Shown here one piece after another: positions 17,648 through 27,214 of a stretch of 64,000 nt of DNA. The notes under the pieces were generated by a model. It ran no database searches. It was not told the origin of the DNA and was given only the letters and a program-made list of their open reading frames with translations. A program made the translations under genes and the position numbers. How positions within the stretch are numbered: position 1 is the first letter of the stretch; every line of letters starts with the position of its first letter. Source of the stretch: Alphaproteobacteria bacterium AO1-B (GTDB lineage: Bacteria; Pseudomonadota; Alphaproteobacteria; Rhizobiales; Stappiaceae); contig MLAX01000001.1 in NCBI GenBank assembly GCA_001890945.1, forward strand, positions 1,178,001-1,242,000, read 5' to 3'.

Positions 17648-19969
17648 ATGTTCAAATCAATTCGCGCGCAAATTGCGCTTCTCGCCATTGTTCCGTTGGT
17701 GGCGTTTATGATTGCCAGTGGGCTGGCCCTCAACGAAGCCATGATCGAAAGCCGGAAGGCGTCAGAAATCCTTCCGACCGCTCTGATTTCAGAACGCTCA
17801 GAAGCGGTTTTGCACGAGTTGCAGAAGGAACGTGGCCGAACCGCGGTGCTTATGGCGTCCGGTTATGCCGCCAAGCCACGCGAACTGCTCGACAATCAAC
17901 GCAAGGCAACTGACGCCGCAGTGGCGGAAATGCAGGCCGCGGTAGCCAACTTTGATATCAGCAACGAAAAGCTTCTGGAGCGCGTTCGCACGACCAGCGC
18001 TGAGCTTGACCAGATCACCCAACACCGAGCCGGTGTCGACGCGAAGTCGGTTAAAGGTCCGGACAATTTGGCTTTTTACTCCGGCAAAGTGCGCAAGCTG
18101 ATCACGATTGTGAATTCTGCGGTTCAGGCGAGCTCGGACAATGAATACGCCCAGCATATGACGCCATTTCTTCTGTTGACCGAAGCGATTGAAGCCGGCG
18201 GTCTGGAGCGGGCAATCGGTGGGCAGTTGTTTGCAATCGTTGGCAAAGATGGTGAAGTCCCCTCAGCGCGGTTCCTGGCGTATTTCGACCGCCTGTCGGT
18301 TGAAACAGCCTTCTTGAAGAATTTCCAGCAAATCGCTTCTCCGCAACAACTGGCGATGTTTGAGCAAACTGTGTCCGGCCCAGCCGTGGACCAGGTGATG
18401 GAGTGGCGCAAGGTATTGCGCACACTGCCTGAAACAAAGGACGGGCAAGGCATTGAAGGGTCCGTCTGGTTCGGCAAAGCAACCGAGCGCCTGAACATGA
18501 TCCGCGCAGCTTCAATTGAAATGTTGAAAGCCGGTGAGGCACGCGCGGCACAAATCTCCGAGGCTGCGAACGGGCATCTGATGCTGGTTCTTACAGAAAC
18601 GATCGCGGTCGTTCTTGTAACTTTGGCCCTGGTCGCGTGGCAGTTGCGCAATGTCACCCAAACGCTCGGCCGCCTGACGAGTAGTCTGGTTCGGATTGCT
18701 GACGGCGATATCGACTTCAAGATGCCGTTCAGTGACCGCACGGACGCGATTGGCGAACTGGCCAAGGCTGGTGAAGTGTTCCAGGAGAATGCGCGGGTGC
18801 GCGGTGTTCTGGAAACAGAAGCTGCCAAGGAACGTGACCGCGAGCGGATGCGCCAGAACCAGATGGAAAGCCTCATCGAGAAGTTCCGTAATCTGATGGC
18901 CAGCGTCACTGGAGACGTGAACGAAAAAACCGGTCAGATGACCGACATTGCCGCGCGCGTCCGCGATATCTCGCAAGGGGCGTCCAGCGCTGCAACCGAG
19001 GCGAAGAATGCTTCCTCCTCGTCGTCTGACAACGTTCAAACCGTGGCGGCGGCGGCCGAGGAAATGTCCGCAGCGATCCAGGAAATTCTCAGCCAGGCAG
19101 ATCGGGCCAGCAACGTCATTGAAGATGCGACCGGCGTGGCCCAGCAAACAGACGGCAATGTTTCCAGCCTCGCAGAAGCGGTTGAAAAAATTGGCACTGT
19201 CGTTGAGATGATCCGCGCCATTGCCGAACAGACAAACCTCCTGGCCTTGAACGCGACCATTGAGGCCGCCCGCGCTGGAGATGCCGGTAAGGGCTTTGCG
19301 GTTGTTGCCGCTGAGGTCAAGGAACTCTCGACCCAGACCGCCAAGGCAACTGAAGAAATCTCAAGTCAGATTTCGTCGGTCCAAGGGCTGACGAGTGAAG
19401 CGGTTGAATCCATTCGCAAGATCTCCGGTTCCATCGAGATGATCAGTGAAGTGGCCGGTGCGATCACCGCAGCGGTCGGCGAGCAAAGCATTGCAACACA
19501 GGAAATCTCGCAAAGCATCACCATGGCAGCCAGCGAGACGGCAAACGCGGTCAACAGTGCGGAGAGCGTGGATCAGGCCATCCAGGCAACCGCAGGTGAA
19601 GCCGAGACCGTGGATCACATTGCTGTGGCGGTGAAAAACGTTGCTGATGAAATGTCTCAAGGCATTGAAGGCTTCCTCAATGAGATGGCGCGTGATGTTG
19701 AAGAACGCCGCCGCGCAAACCGGAAGCAAGAGCGCGGTCAGCAAATTCATCTGATCACCGAAAGCGGCGAACACATCCGGACACGCCTGATGAACAGCTC
19801 GGAAGGTGGTATCGGGGTGATGAATTTTGCGGGCGCGACCGAAGGACTGCATCTCACCTATGAAGACACAAGCGGAAAACAGTATCCGATGGCGGTCAAA
19901 TGGGTGCATGGTGATACTGTCGGACTGCAGTACTTGACCGCAGAACGGTCAGAGGAAATTGCCGCCTAA
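17648..19969 (+). CDS. Methyl-accepting chemotaxis protein with NIT sensor and C-terminal PilZ domain
   Basis: 773-residue inner-membrane chemoreceptor. Transmembrane helix 1 at about 8-28, a periplasmic nitrate/nitrite-sensing-type (NIT) domain (about 50-300, with [19 protein letters not shown]), helix 2 at about 315-338, HAMP, and the cytoplasmic signalling domain whose tip has the canonical [20 protein letters not shown] run. Past residue 690 comes a PilZ domain with both c-di-GMP motifs: an RxxxR element in [10 protein letters not shown] and NSSEGG. This joins ligand sensing, CheA signalling and c-di-GMP binding in one protein. ATG 17648 follows GGGG and gives the short basic N-terminus MFKSIRAQ. 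Confidence 0.87.
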   Translation: MFKSIRAQIALLAIVPLVAFMIASGLALNEAMIESRKASEILPTALISERSEAVLHELQKERGRTAVLMASGYAAKPRELLDNQRKATDAAVAEMQAAVANFDISNEKLLERVRTTSAELDQITQHRAGVDAKSVKGPDNLAFYSGKVRKLITIVNSAVQASSDNEYAQHMTPFLLLTEAIEAGGLERAIGGQLFAIVGKDGEVPSARFLAYFDRLSVETAFLKNFQQIASPQQLAMFEQTVSGPAVDQVMEWRKVLRTLPETKDGQGIEGSVWFGKATERLNMIRAASIEMLKAGEARAAQISEAANGHLMLVLTETIAVVLVTLALVAWQLRNVTQTLGRLTSSLVRIADGDIDFKMPFSDRTDAIGELAKAGEVFQENARVRGVLETEAAKERDRERMRQNQMESLIEKFRNLMASVTGDVNEKTGQMTDIAARVRDISQGASSAATEAKNASSSSSDNVQTVAAAAEEMSAAIQEILSQADRASNVIEDATGVAQQTDGNVSSLAEAVEKIGTVVEMIRAIAEQTNLLALNATIEAARAGDAGKGFAVVAAEVKELSTQTAKATEEISSQISSVQGLTSEAVESIRKISGSIEMISEVAGAITAAVGEQSIATQEISQSITMAASETANAVNSAESVDQAIQATAGEAETVDHIAVAVKNVADEMSQGIEGFLNEMARDVEERRRANRKQERGQQIHLITESGEHIRTRLMNSSEGGIGVMNFAGATEGLHLTYEDTSGKQYPMAVKWVHGDTVGLQYLTAERSEEIAA

Positions 19970-20006
19970 CTCCATCGGCTTGACCTTAATTTCCTGAACA
20001 GCATCT

Positions 20007-20046
20007 AACCGGGATAGAGTTGCCTTAGCCCTCTTTCCCGGTTTTT
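20007..20046 (+). terminator. Terminator of the chemoreceptor gene, abutting the ligase gene
   Basis: AACCGGGA (20007-20014) pairs with TCCCGGTT (20036-20043) and runs into a T tract ending at 20046, six bases before the ligase ATG at 20053. The ligase mRNA must therefore begin inside or after this hairpin, or transcription reads through. Confidence 0.65.
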
Positions 20047-20052
20047 GTGTTC

Positions 20053-21717
20053 ATGCATGTGTTTTCCCAACTACTTGACCGACTGTCGTTAGAACCAAGG
20101 CGCCTTGCAAAAGAAGCGCTTCTTGTCCACTATTTTCAGGAAACACCTGATCCGGAACGTGGCTATGCGCTGGCAGCGCTGACCGGAGACCTAAAATTCA
20201 AGCATGCAAAACCAGCTGTCTTGAAAGCGCTGATCGCAGAGCGTTCGGACGAAACGCTGTTTGCCTTGTCCTATGATTTTGTTGGCGATCTGTCCGAGAC
20301 AATTGCACTCATGTGGCCTGCGCTTCCCGACGAAGGCGCGAGCGCAGAGCGTCAACGCATCGAACTGACGGGAGTTGTTGATGCGCTTGAGACCGCAGGC
20401 AAAACGGATGCGCCGCGTTTGATCGCGAGCTGGCTGGATCAAATGGATGAGACCGGTCGGTGGGCTTTGCTGAAACTGGTTACAGGCGGGCTTCGTGTCG
20501 GCGTGTCTGCGCGCCTTGCGAAAACCGCTGTGGCACGACTGGGTGATCTTAGTGTTTCGGACATTGAGGAGGTTTGGTTCGGGCTGAAGCCACCCTTTGA
20601 AAGCCTGTTTGCCTGGGCCGAGGGCAAAGGGGAACGCCCGGACAATCTGGACCCGGCCCCCTTCCGGCCCGTCATGCTGGCCCACCCGCTTGATGCGGAC
20701 AGGGATCCTGATCAGCTTGATGCAGCCGAGTTTGCCGTGGAATGGAAATGGGATGGCATTCGCATTCAAGCAGCGGCTGGTGAAACGCGGGACGGACAAA
20801 AGGTCCGTCGTCTCTTCAGCCGCACCGGCGAAGACATCTCGCGTGCGTTCCCCGACGTTTTGGATGCGCTGAATTTCAACGGCTGTATCGATGGTGAGTT
20901 GCTTGTCATGGAGGGTGGCAAGGTCCGTCCATTCGGTGACCTGCAAAAACGCCTCAACAGAAAAACAGCCGGTCCGAAGCTTTTGAAGGAGTTTCCGGCG
21001 GCCATTCGGGCGTATGATCTTTTGTCGCTCAACGGTGAGGATTTGAGACCGCTTCCCTTTGAAGAGCGCCGCCGCCGCCTTGAAGGGTTTGTAGCGGAAT
21101 TTGATCACCCACGGATCGACCTGTCACCGCTTGTACCTGTGACTAGCTGGCAGGACATAACAGAGGCGCGGAACACACCGGAAAGCAGGCTGGACAAAGA
21201 AGATGCGGCCGCCGTTGAAGGGCTGATGCTGAAGCGCTGGGACACGGCCTACACCGGAGGGCGGCCGAAGGGTCTCTGGTACAAATGGAAGCGGGAGCCG
21301 CATCTGATCGATGCCGTGTTGATGTATGCCCAGCGGGGTCACGGCAATCGCTCGTCCTTTTATTCCGACTACACTTTCGGGCTGTGGCGGGCGGCAGAGA
21401 CCGGCGATGAACTGGTGCCGGTCGGCAAGGCCTATTTTGGTTTTACAGACGAAGAGTTGCAGCAGATCGACAAGTTTGTCCGAGGAAACACGACCAACCG
21501 GTTCGGTCCTGTCCGGGAGGTTGCCTACAGCAAAGACCACGGCCTTGTTCTCGAGGTGGCTTTTGAGGGGCTAAACAGATCCAGCCGACACAAATCCGGT
21601 GTTGCCATGCGCTTTCCACGCATTTCACGGCTGCGCTGGGACAAGCCTGCTGGAGAGGCGGACCGATTGGAAACGCTGGAGAAGCTGTTGGAGCCAGTGC
21701 GTGTGGCATCCAACTAA
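20053..21717 (+). CDS. ATP-dependent DNA ligase, cisplatin-damage-response (LigC) type
   Basis: 554-residue ATP-dependent DNA ligase of the bacterial class that occurs with PdeM, a DEXH helicase and an MBL-fold exonuclease. An N-terminal helical domain (about 1-200) precedes the adenylation domain with active-site Lys232 in EWKWDGIR; further nucleotidyltransferase motifs include GELLVM, EGLMLKRW and YKWKREP. The C-terminal OB-fold runs from about 440 to the end (VLEVAFEGLNRSSRHKSGVAMRFPR). ATG 20053 gives MHVFSQLLDRL, aligning with the family's usual start; GTG 20047 is also in frame. No ribosome-binding site is visible, because the T tract of the preceding terminator occupies that place. Confidence 0.9.
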   Translation: MHVFSQLLDRLSLEPRRLAKEALLVHYFQETPDPERGYALAALTGDLKFKHAKPAVLKALIAERSDETLFALSYDFVGDLSETIALMWPALPDEGASAERQRIELTGVVDALETAGKTDAPRLIASWLDQMDETGRWALLKLVTGGLRVGVSARLAKTAVARLGDLSVSDIEEVWFGLKPPFESLFAWAEGKGERPDNLDPAPFRPVMLAHPLDADRDPDQLDAAEFAVEWKWDGIRIQAAAGETRDGQKVRRLFSRTGEDISRAFPDVLDALNFNGCIDGELLVMEGGKVRPFGDLQKRLNRKTAGPKLLKEFPAAIRAYDLLSLNGEDLRPLPFEERRRRLEGFVAEFDHPRIDLSPLVPVTSWQDITEARNTPESRLDKEDAAAVEGLMLKRWDTAYTGGRPKGLWYKWKREPHLIDAVLMYAQRGHGNRSSFYSDYTFGLWRAAETGDELVPVGKAYFGFTDEELQQIDKFVRGNTTNRFGPVREVAYSKDHGLVLEVAFEGLNRSSRHKSGVAMRFPRISRLRWDKPAGEADRLETLEKLLEPVRVASN

Positions 21718-21837
21718 TCGGCCATCTGTGGTGACAAGTCCGAAAGAGGCCGTGCTTTGGCCATGGATTTGTGGCAACGGTTGTTCCAACGTGCTCATCA
21801 CAGTGTCTGACTTCACGGAGCCAGGAGAACCGGCATC

Positions 21838-22377
21838 ATGATCCGCAAAAGTAAAACAGCAGCATTTGGCATTTTGGTGTGTCTGAGTGTTTCAGTGAAC
21901 GGCGCGGCGTTTGCCGAAGAGGCGGTGTCGGAAGAAACCGTAACAGCTGTGACAGACGGCACACCTGAAAGATACTCCCTGGTCTCCGTAGAGGGTGAAG
22001 TTCTGAGGGTGGACCGTCAGAACGGGACCGTCTCTGTCTGCAAACAGAAAAACGAGGCATGGCGATGCAATCCCGTGCCCCTGGCTGAAGAGGCCTATCT
22101 GGCGGAAATCAATACACTGGCCGTTGAAGTTGTGAGACTGACCGCCCGCGTGGAAGAACTGGAAGGCGGCAATGCAAATGGTCAGCCGCAATTGCCGCCA
22201 GGCTCCGCCCTGGATCGTCCTGCTACCGATGCAGAACCCGGAGATCAAACCTCTGGTTTGACATCTGAAGACGAGGAAGAGCTCGATCGTGTTCTCGATT
22301 TCACCGAGACAGCCATGCGCCGGTTTTTCGGCATGGTCCGCGAGCTTCAAAAAGACCTCGACGGCTCCGGAAACTGA
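21838..22377 (+). CDS. Secreted hypothetical protein with coiled-coil segment
   Basis: 179-residue protein that I do not recognise beyond a loose likeness to short rhizobial periplasmic proteins. A clear signal peptide (residues 1-27, cut after AFA) precedes a small beta-rich segment with two Cys (VSVCKQKNEAWRCNP), which may form a disulfide, then a probable coiled coil (about 85-110, AEINTLAVEVVRLTARVEEL), a Pro/Asp-rich linker and an acidic helical C-terminus (FTETAMRRFFGMVRELQKDL). Start ATG is preceded by CAGGAGAAC. It lies 120 bases behind the ligase gene and may have its own promoter. Confidence 0.65.
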   Translation: MIRKSKTAAFGILVCLSVSVNGAAFAEEAVSEETVTAVTDGTPERYSLVSVEGEVLRVDRQNGTVSVCKQKNEAWRCNPVPLAEEAYLAEINTLAVEVVRLTARVEELEGGNANGQPQLPPGSALDRPATDAEPGDQTSGLTSEDEEELDRVLDFTETAMRRFFGMVRELQKDLDGSGN

Positions 22378-22414
22378 CCGGAACCGTCGTGTGGCCAAAA
22401 GGCATCATTGAATT

Positions 22415-23284
22415 CTAAGAAAGCACCATCTTGGAAATGGCGGTTCTTGCCTCTTCCGGCAATTCGACCGCGCGCCGGGCATCGAGATCCATCGTCAGCG
22501 CGACCACATCGAGCGTTGCGGCCAAGCGGTTGGTGCGGCTTTCGAAAACATGATGCCGCATTCCGAAGGTTTTGTTCTGGCTGCCGGTAAAACCGGAGGC
22601 CACCACAATCATGTCGCCGGATTTCAATGGTGAATGCCAAATCAACTTCATTTCGATGGCGACCCGGCCAAGATTGTGCTGGGTCAGATAAGCTTGGGTA
22701 AGAGGGCTGCGCTCCCATATATGCGGAACGCCGTCTGTGCAGCAAGACAAAGCGAATTGATCATCTGCTTTTCCGTCCGCATTGACGTGTCTGGGCATTA
22801 CGGTTCCACGGAAGCAGAGTGCTCCGTTGCCCTGCAGGAGTTTGTCCAATGCCGGGCGTGCGCTGGCAGGGCTGGCCGATAGACCGCGCGGTGTCGCGTC
22901 CGCATTCATAGGTGTTTGATAGTCCGAAAACCTCTGCCGCAGTGATTTGACCGTGCTGGGGCTCGGTTCGTATCCGTCGATCGCAGTCGCGCTCAATGCG
23001 CCAGTCCCGGCATTTCGCATCTCGTGCACCACGGTCAGCAGATGCGGGCCATCGAAAGCGATCCCGGAGTGCACAGTGATGAGATCCCCGGTCCGCAGCT
23101 CCTTGTGATAGCGCACATGCCGCACACGGCGTGCCCCGGCGACAGTGTCACTGAGGCCGGATATCAGCCGGAATTGCTGATCTGCTTCATCAAAGCGGCT
23201 GAAATAGAACTGGACGTTCAAATGATCATTTTCATCGCATTCCCAGCGGTTGGTGAAGGAATAGAGAGTTGGTGAAAGCGCCAT
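22415..23284 (-). CDS. Thioesterase-like protein with two hot-dog domains
   Basis: 289 residues containing two tandem hot-dog folds: the first has WECDENDHLNVQFYFSRFDEA, the active-site-type segment of 4-hydroxybenzoyl-CoA/acyl-ACP thioesterases with the catalytic Asp and the N-x-x-Y/F helix, and the second starts near residue 140 (GTVMPRHVNADGKADD) with its own conserved RVAIEMKLIWHSPLKSGD strand pair. Such fused proteins hydrolyse short or medium acyl-CoA; the substrate is not evident. ATG 23284 gives MALSPTLYSFTNRWEC; 13 extra in-frame codons upstream look non-coding. Confidence 0.72.
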   Translation of the reverse strand: MALSPTLYSFTNRWECDENDHLNVQFYFSRFDEADQQFRLISGLSDTVAGARRVRHVRYHKELRTGDLITVHSGIAFDGPHLLTVVHEMRNAGTGALSATAIDGYEPSPSTVKSLRQRFSDYQTPMNADATPRGLSASPASARPALDKLLQGNGALCFRGTVMPRHVNADGKADDQFALSCCTDGVPHIWERSPLTQAYLTQHNLGRVAIEMKLIWHSPLKSGDMIVVASGFTGSQNKTFGMRHHVFESRTNRLAATLDVVALTMDLDARRAVELPEEARTAISKMVLS

Positions 23285-23750
23285 TTTGAAGAAACTTTGA
23301 TTAGGGAAAAGAACAATCAGCAACGTGAAGTTATTGTAATTAATCTGTTTTTTGAAGTTCTTATTTGCGGCTTTGGTAATCTGTGGAAAACGCAGATGGT
23401 ATAAACGTCATTTGGGTTGTAATTGTTCGAGATTAAAACTGCTTTTGAGGGCGTGTCAGCTGCGTTCACTGGCAATAGTTTCAATTCAGCGTAAGTATAG
23501 TGAAGCAATAGAGTCTCTTTGCTGTGTTTCATGCTTATTTTTGAGACCTATGGTATCTTTGACGAGAACGAAGCACCGCCCAATGGTTTGACTTGCCAAC
23601 GCGCCTTGAGGCACATACTTTCAAACATTACGAACCACGTCTGCGTAAGTGTGTGACGGCCCGGCGTAAAGCCTTGGCTTTCGGAGGAGAGCGCGCAGAC
23701 ACCCGTTCGATAAACGGCCTGAAAAAATAAGGCTGATCTGGGAGGAAAAC
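23285..23750. other. 466-base intergenic region, promoters of thioesterase and LuxR-type regulator
   Basis: AT-rich compared with its surroundings, especially next to the thioesterase. It contains the promoters of two divergent genes and a strong ribosome site GGGAGGAAAAC directly before 23751. Short frames exist on both strands but none shows coding character, and I see no RNA gene. Confidence 0.6.
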
Positions 23751-24431
23751 GTGTCGGCGCCATCGTATCGCTTTGTCATTGCGGATGATCACCCGCTGTT
23801 CCGTGGAGCTTTGCGTCAAACGCTGGAAGCTCAATATCCGCAAGCCTCGATTGTTGAGGCGGGGGCATTGGAAGATGTAACCTCGCTTTTGGAGAAAGAT
23901 GGCGAGGTCGATCTGATCCTTCTGGATCTGACGATGCCCGGCATGCGCGGCTTTTCAGGATTGATGTACTTGCGCGCGCAACACACCGGTGTACCGGTCG
24001 TTGTCGTGTCGGCAAACGAAGATCCGCAGGCGATCCGAAAGGCCATGGAGTTCGGCTCATCAGGCTTTATCCCGAAATCTCATGGCATCGAGGTGATCCG
24101 GGAAGCCATTGCCGAAGTCATGCTGGGCAATGTCTGGACGCCGCCGGATGTGGATCTGTCTGCCGATGACGGCAGTGGCGACCTTGTGCAGCGGCTTTCA
24201 ACGCTAACACCGCAGCAGGTTCGTGTCCTCATGATGCTGTCCGAAGGCCTCTTGAACAAACAGATCGCCTATGAGCTCTCTGTCTCCGAGGCAACGGTGA
24301 AAGCGCATGTTTCAGCCATTCTTCAAAAGCTGGGTGTCGAAAGCCGGACACAAGCGGTCATTGCCGCCTCGAAAATCGAAGCCGGTCAGTGGCAAATGAA
24401 CGGCGAAACCGTTGAGACGCCTGACGCCTAG
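23751..24431 (+). CDS. Response regulator transcription factor, NarL/LuxR type
   Basis: 226-residue two-component regulator. Receiver domain (about 1-125) with acidic pocket DDHP, phospho-acceptor Asp in LILLDLTMPG, VVSANE and the Lys in FIPKSHG. The C-terminal LuxR-type helix-turn-helix (about 150-210) reads LTPQQVRVLMMLSEGLLNKQI and VSEATVKAHVSAIL. It starts with GTG behind GGGAGGAAAAC. No kinase is adjacent on the same strand; the symporter-kinase hybrid at 27.2-30.7 kb, itself ending in a receiver domain, is the nearest candidate partner. Confidence 0.88.
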   Translation: MSAPSYRFVIADDHPLFRGALRQTLEAQYPQASIVEAGALEDVTSLLEKDGEVDLILLDLTMPGMRGFSGLMYLRAQHTGVPVVVVSANEDPQAIRKAMEFGSSGFIPKSHGIEVIREAIAEVMLGNVWTPPDVDLSADDGSGDLVQRLSTLTPQQVRVLMMLSEGLLNKQIAYELSVSEATVKAHVSAILQKLGVESRTQAVIAASKIEAGQWQMNGETVETPDA

Positions 24432-24493
24432 GGAGTACTGGCGGCGCTCGGTATTCACCTGCCAAGATCGCCAATCTTCAGTTTATGGAAACG

Positions 24494-24522
24494 ATGCCGC
24501 AGCTTCCCGTTGCGGCATTATT
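24494..24522 (+). terminator. Terminator after LuxR-type regulator
   Basis: ATGCCGCA (24494-24501) pairs perfectly with TGCGGCAT (24511-24518) around a 9-base loop and is followed by TATTTGTT. Confidence 0.65.
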
Positions 24523-24647
24523 TGTTGAATACTGACAATAATTTTTTGAATCCTTCTCCTTTACCGTAATTTCATGAGGGGCCAGTTAGGCTCTGAGTGC
24601 GCGAAGGTATTGGCGCGTGCATCTCGTTGCGTAGTATTGGAGTAAGC

Positions 24648-27143
24648 ATGCGGTTGTCCGCGCACTGGAAAACGATGCTCCAGGTTATATTTCTGGCGTT
24701 TGTCCATCCAGGAAGACAGATCTGGGCGTCTGCCCGCCACAGTGCCACTGGCAAGTCACGGCAAAGCCTGAAAAACTCGATGCAGCCATTCCTGCTGGCA
24801 TTTGGTTATCCTGTGGCTGATGAAGATGTCATGCGCAGGGTTCGGGCCGCGCAGATTTCGCATGTTCTACGTCTGACCCCCGTCATGATTGCGGGCAATC
24901 TGATTAACGCGGCGGCTCTTACTGCAGTCGGGTTGACGCTTGTGCCGCAAGCATACGTGCTTGGATGGGCGTTGTTAGTCGTCGCTGTAATGGCTCAGAT
25001 GGGCCTGAGATGGCACAAGAGCGGCAGATATCCAATCGAACAGGCTTCCCCAAAAGTCATCGCACGCGCCATTCATCATGCCACGATTTTGAGCGCGCTT
25101 TGGGCCGTCGTGCCTATTGCGGCGCTGGCTGTCGGAGATGCTCAAGGCATCTGGATAGCATCCATTGTGACGATTGGAATGACCTGTGGCGGCGCTTTTG
25201 CGCTGGCAACTGTTCCGCAGGCCGCGTTTCGATGGTTGCTTGTTTTGTACAGTGTTTCGGCTGTCTCTCTTGCGGTTGTCAACATCGATCAGTCCTGGAT
25301 CCTGATCACTCTCCTAACGAGCTTTGCCGTCATCATTGTCGGCAGTTCCACATCGACCAGTTGGCTCTTTACCTCTCATTTCCTCTCGGAGGGAGAGTTG
25401 CGCCAGCGGGGTGATCTCATCGCGCTCATGATGAACGACATCGAAGACAAGGACAGCGACTGGTTCTGGGAGACCGATACAAGCGGAAATCTTCGAAACG
25501 TATCTTCTCGATTTGCAGCTGTGAGCGGGCGAGACCCAAACAGACTTCAAGCAATGCGATTGACCGATCTGGCCTATTCGCTGTCCCATCCGGACGCGCA
25601 GGATGGGTACAAAGTCCTGGACGATGCAATCACAGAAATCACGGCGTTCCGGGACCTTGAGATCGGCGTTGATGTCGATGGCGAAGCGCGGTGGTGGGCG
25701 GTTTCAGGAACACCCGCTTTCGACGAGCGGGGCTATTTCACCGGTTATCGGGGCGTTGCGTCGGACATAACCGAGATGAAGGTCGCGAACGCTTTGGTTA
25801 CGCAGCTGGCCGAGCAAGATGCGCTGACAGGCATTGGAAACCGCAACTGGTTCTTGAAACAGGCAGACCTAAAGCTCGCGGCACAACTTGAAAAACGCGC
25901 CAGCACTCTGACCCTGTTTTTGATCGATCTCGATAACTTCAAGGTCGTCAACGATACCAGTGGGCACGCAGCCGGGGATGACCTCCTGATCCAGGTCGCT
26001 GAACGGTTCCGTTCAATCAGCGAAGGCCGCACCTTACTCGCCCGGTTTGGTGGCGACGAATTTGCAGCTGTCGGGGAATTCGTCAGCGATCAGGCGGCTG
26101 AGGTTTTCGCGAATGAACTCGTGAAAGTTACTCGCAAGCCCTTCAAAGTCGGAAAGCGTGAATTTGCGATCGGCGCGACCGTTGGTTTTTCCCGGCTCCG
26201 TCAGACTAACACAAGCGTGAATGATCTCATGCGCGAGGCTGACATCGCGCTTTATAAGGCCAAAGAGGGGGGGCGTGGGCAGGCGCTTGCCTTCGCGGAA
26301 GAGATGGAACGGGAGGTTCGGGAGCGCCGCGAACTTGAAGCCGATCTGCGCGAAGCTTTCGAAACTGACGGCTTGACCATCGAATTTCAGCCGATTGTTG
26401 AGGCCCGCAGCGGCCGTGTTGTTTCAAGTGAAGTTCTGGTGCGATGGCAGCATCCAACCCGTGGGGAAATTGTTCCTGATGTGTTTATCCCGATTGCGGA
26501 GCACGCCGGGCTTATATTGCCCATGGGGATGTGGGTGTTGAAAAAGGCCTGCAAGGTTGCCGCGCAATGGCCGGACCTTGAGACGGTCGCGGTAAACCTG
26601 TCTGCGGTTCAGTTCATGGATCCAAACTTGGTTGAAACCGTTTCTGACGTCCTGATGGAGACTGGGTTTCCGGGCGAGCGGCTCGTGCTTGAAATTACGG
26701 AATCGGTCTTCTTGAAAGACATTGGCTCTGCTTCCGAGAAGCTGGACGGCCTTCGGGATATGGGGATCAAAATCGCGCTGGACGATTTTGGGACCGGCTA
26801 TTCCTCGCTGCTTTACTTGCGCAATTACAATTTCGACAAGATCAAAATTGACAAGTCATTCGTTGATGAAATCGGTGAGCAAAGCGAGGGGCTTGCAATC
26901 ATTGCCGCCATCATAGCCCTTGCCCACAACCTTGGACTGGAAGTGACTGCCGAAGGAGTTGAGCGACAGTTTCAGGTTGATGCGTTGCGGACGCTCGGGT
27001 GTGACACATTGCAGGGCTACTATTTCGGCAGACCGGACCCTAATCCAATGCTGATCGGCGAGATCCGAAATGAGGATTGGGATGAACGGGCGCCGAGCAC
27101 GGCTCCGGACAAACGCAGTGCCATAGAAGCTGTCCGCGACTGA
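24648..27143 (+). CDS. Membrane GGDEF-EAL cyclic-di-GMP protein with PAS domain
   Basis: 831-residue bifunctional-type c-di-GMP enzyme. Six membrane helices occupy about residues 75-250, followed by a PAS domain (DSDWFWETDTSGNLRNVSSR), a diguanylate cyclase domain with intact GGDEF in ARFGGDEFAAV, and an EAL phosphodiesterase domain. The product-inhibition site RxxD is missing before GGDEF (EGRT stands there). The EAL signature reads EVL, while the other catalytic motifs NLSAVQF, ITES, LDDFGTGYSSL and KIDKSFV are intact, so phosphodiesterase activity is likely. ATG 24648 is preceded by TTGGAG with good spacing; ATG 24780 is an alternative closer to the first helix. Confidence 0.88.
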   Translation: MRLSAHWKTMLQVIFLAFVHPGRQIWASARHSATGKSRQSLKNSMQPFLLAFGYPVADEDVMRRVRAAQISHVLRLTPVMIAGNLINAAALTAVGLTLVPQAYVLGWALLVVAVMAQMGLRWHKSGRYPIEQASPKVIARAIHHATILSALWAVVPIAALAVGDAQGIWIASIVTIGMTCGGAFALATVPQAAFRWLLVLYSVSAVSLAVVNIDQSWILITLLTSFAVIIVGSSTSTSWLFTSHFLSEGELRQRGDLIALMMNDIEDKDSDWFWETDTSGNLRNVSSRFAAVSGRDPNRLQAMRLTDLAYSLSHPDAQDGYKVLDDAITEITAFRDLEIGVDVDGEARWWAVSGTPAFDERGYFTGYRGVASDITEMKVANALVTQLAEQDALTGIGNRNWFLKQADLKLAAQLEKRASTLTLFLIDLDNFKVVNDTSGHAAGDDLLIQVAERFRSISEGRTLLARFGGDEFAAVGEFVSDQAAEVFANELVKVTRKPFKVGKREFAIGATVGFSRLRQTNTSVNDLMREADIALYKAKEGGRGQALAFAEEMEREVRERRELEADLREAFETDGLTIEFQPIVEARSGRVVSSEVLVRWQHPTRGEIVPDVFIPIAEHAGLILPMGMWVLKKACKVAAQWPDLETVAVNLSAVQFMDPNLVETVSDVLMETGFPGERLVLEITESVFLKDIGSASEKLDGLRDMGIKIALDDFGTGYSSLLYLRNYNFDKIKIDKSFVDEIGEQSEGLAIIAAIIALAHNLGLEVTAEGVERQFQVDALRTLGCDTLQGYYFGRPDPNPMLIGEIRNEDWDERAPSTAPDKRSAIEAVRD

Positions 27144-27214
27144 TCGGTCTTAGCTTTCCGCGACAGTCGATCTTTTGCCACCGTCAATAACTGGGCCCTA
27201 TCGCCTCGCGACTG

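Noticed and set aside
20191..21108. 305-codon minus-strand frame inside the DNA ligase gene
   Set aside because: Antisense of a fully motif-supported ligase; no recognisable domain.
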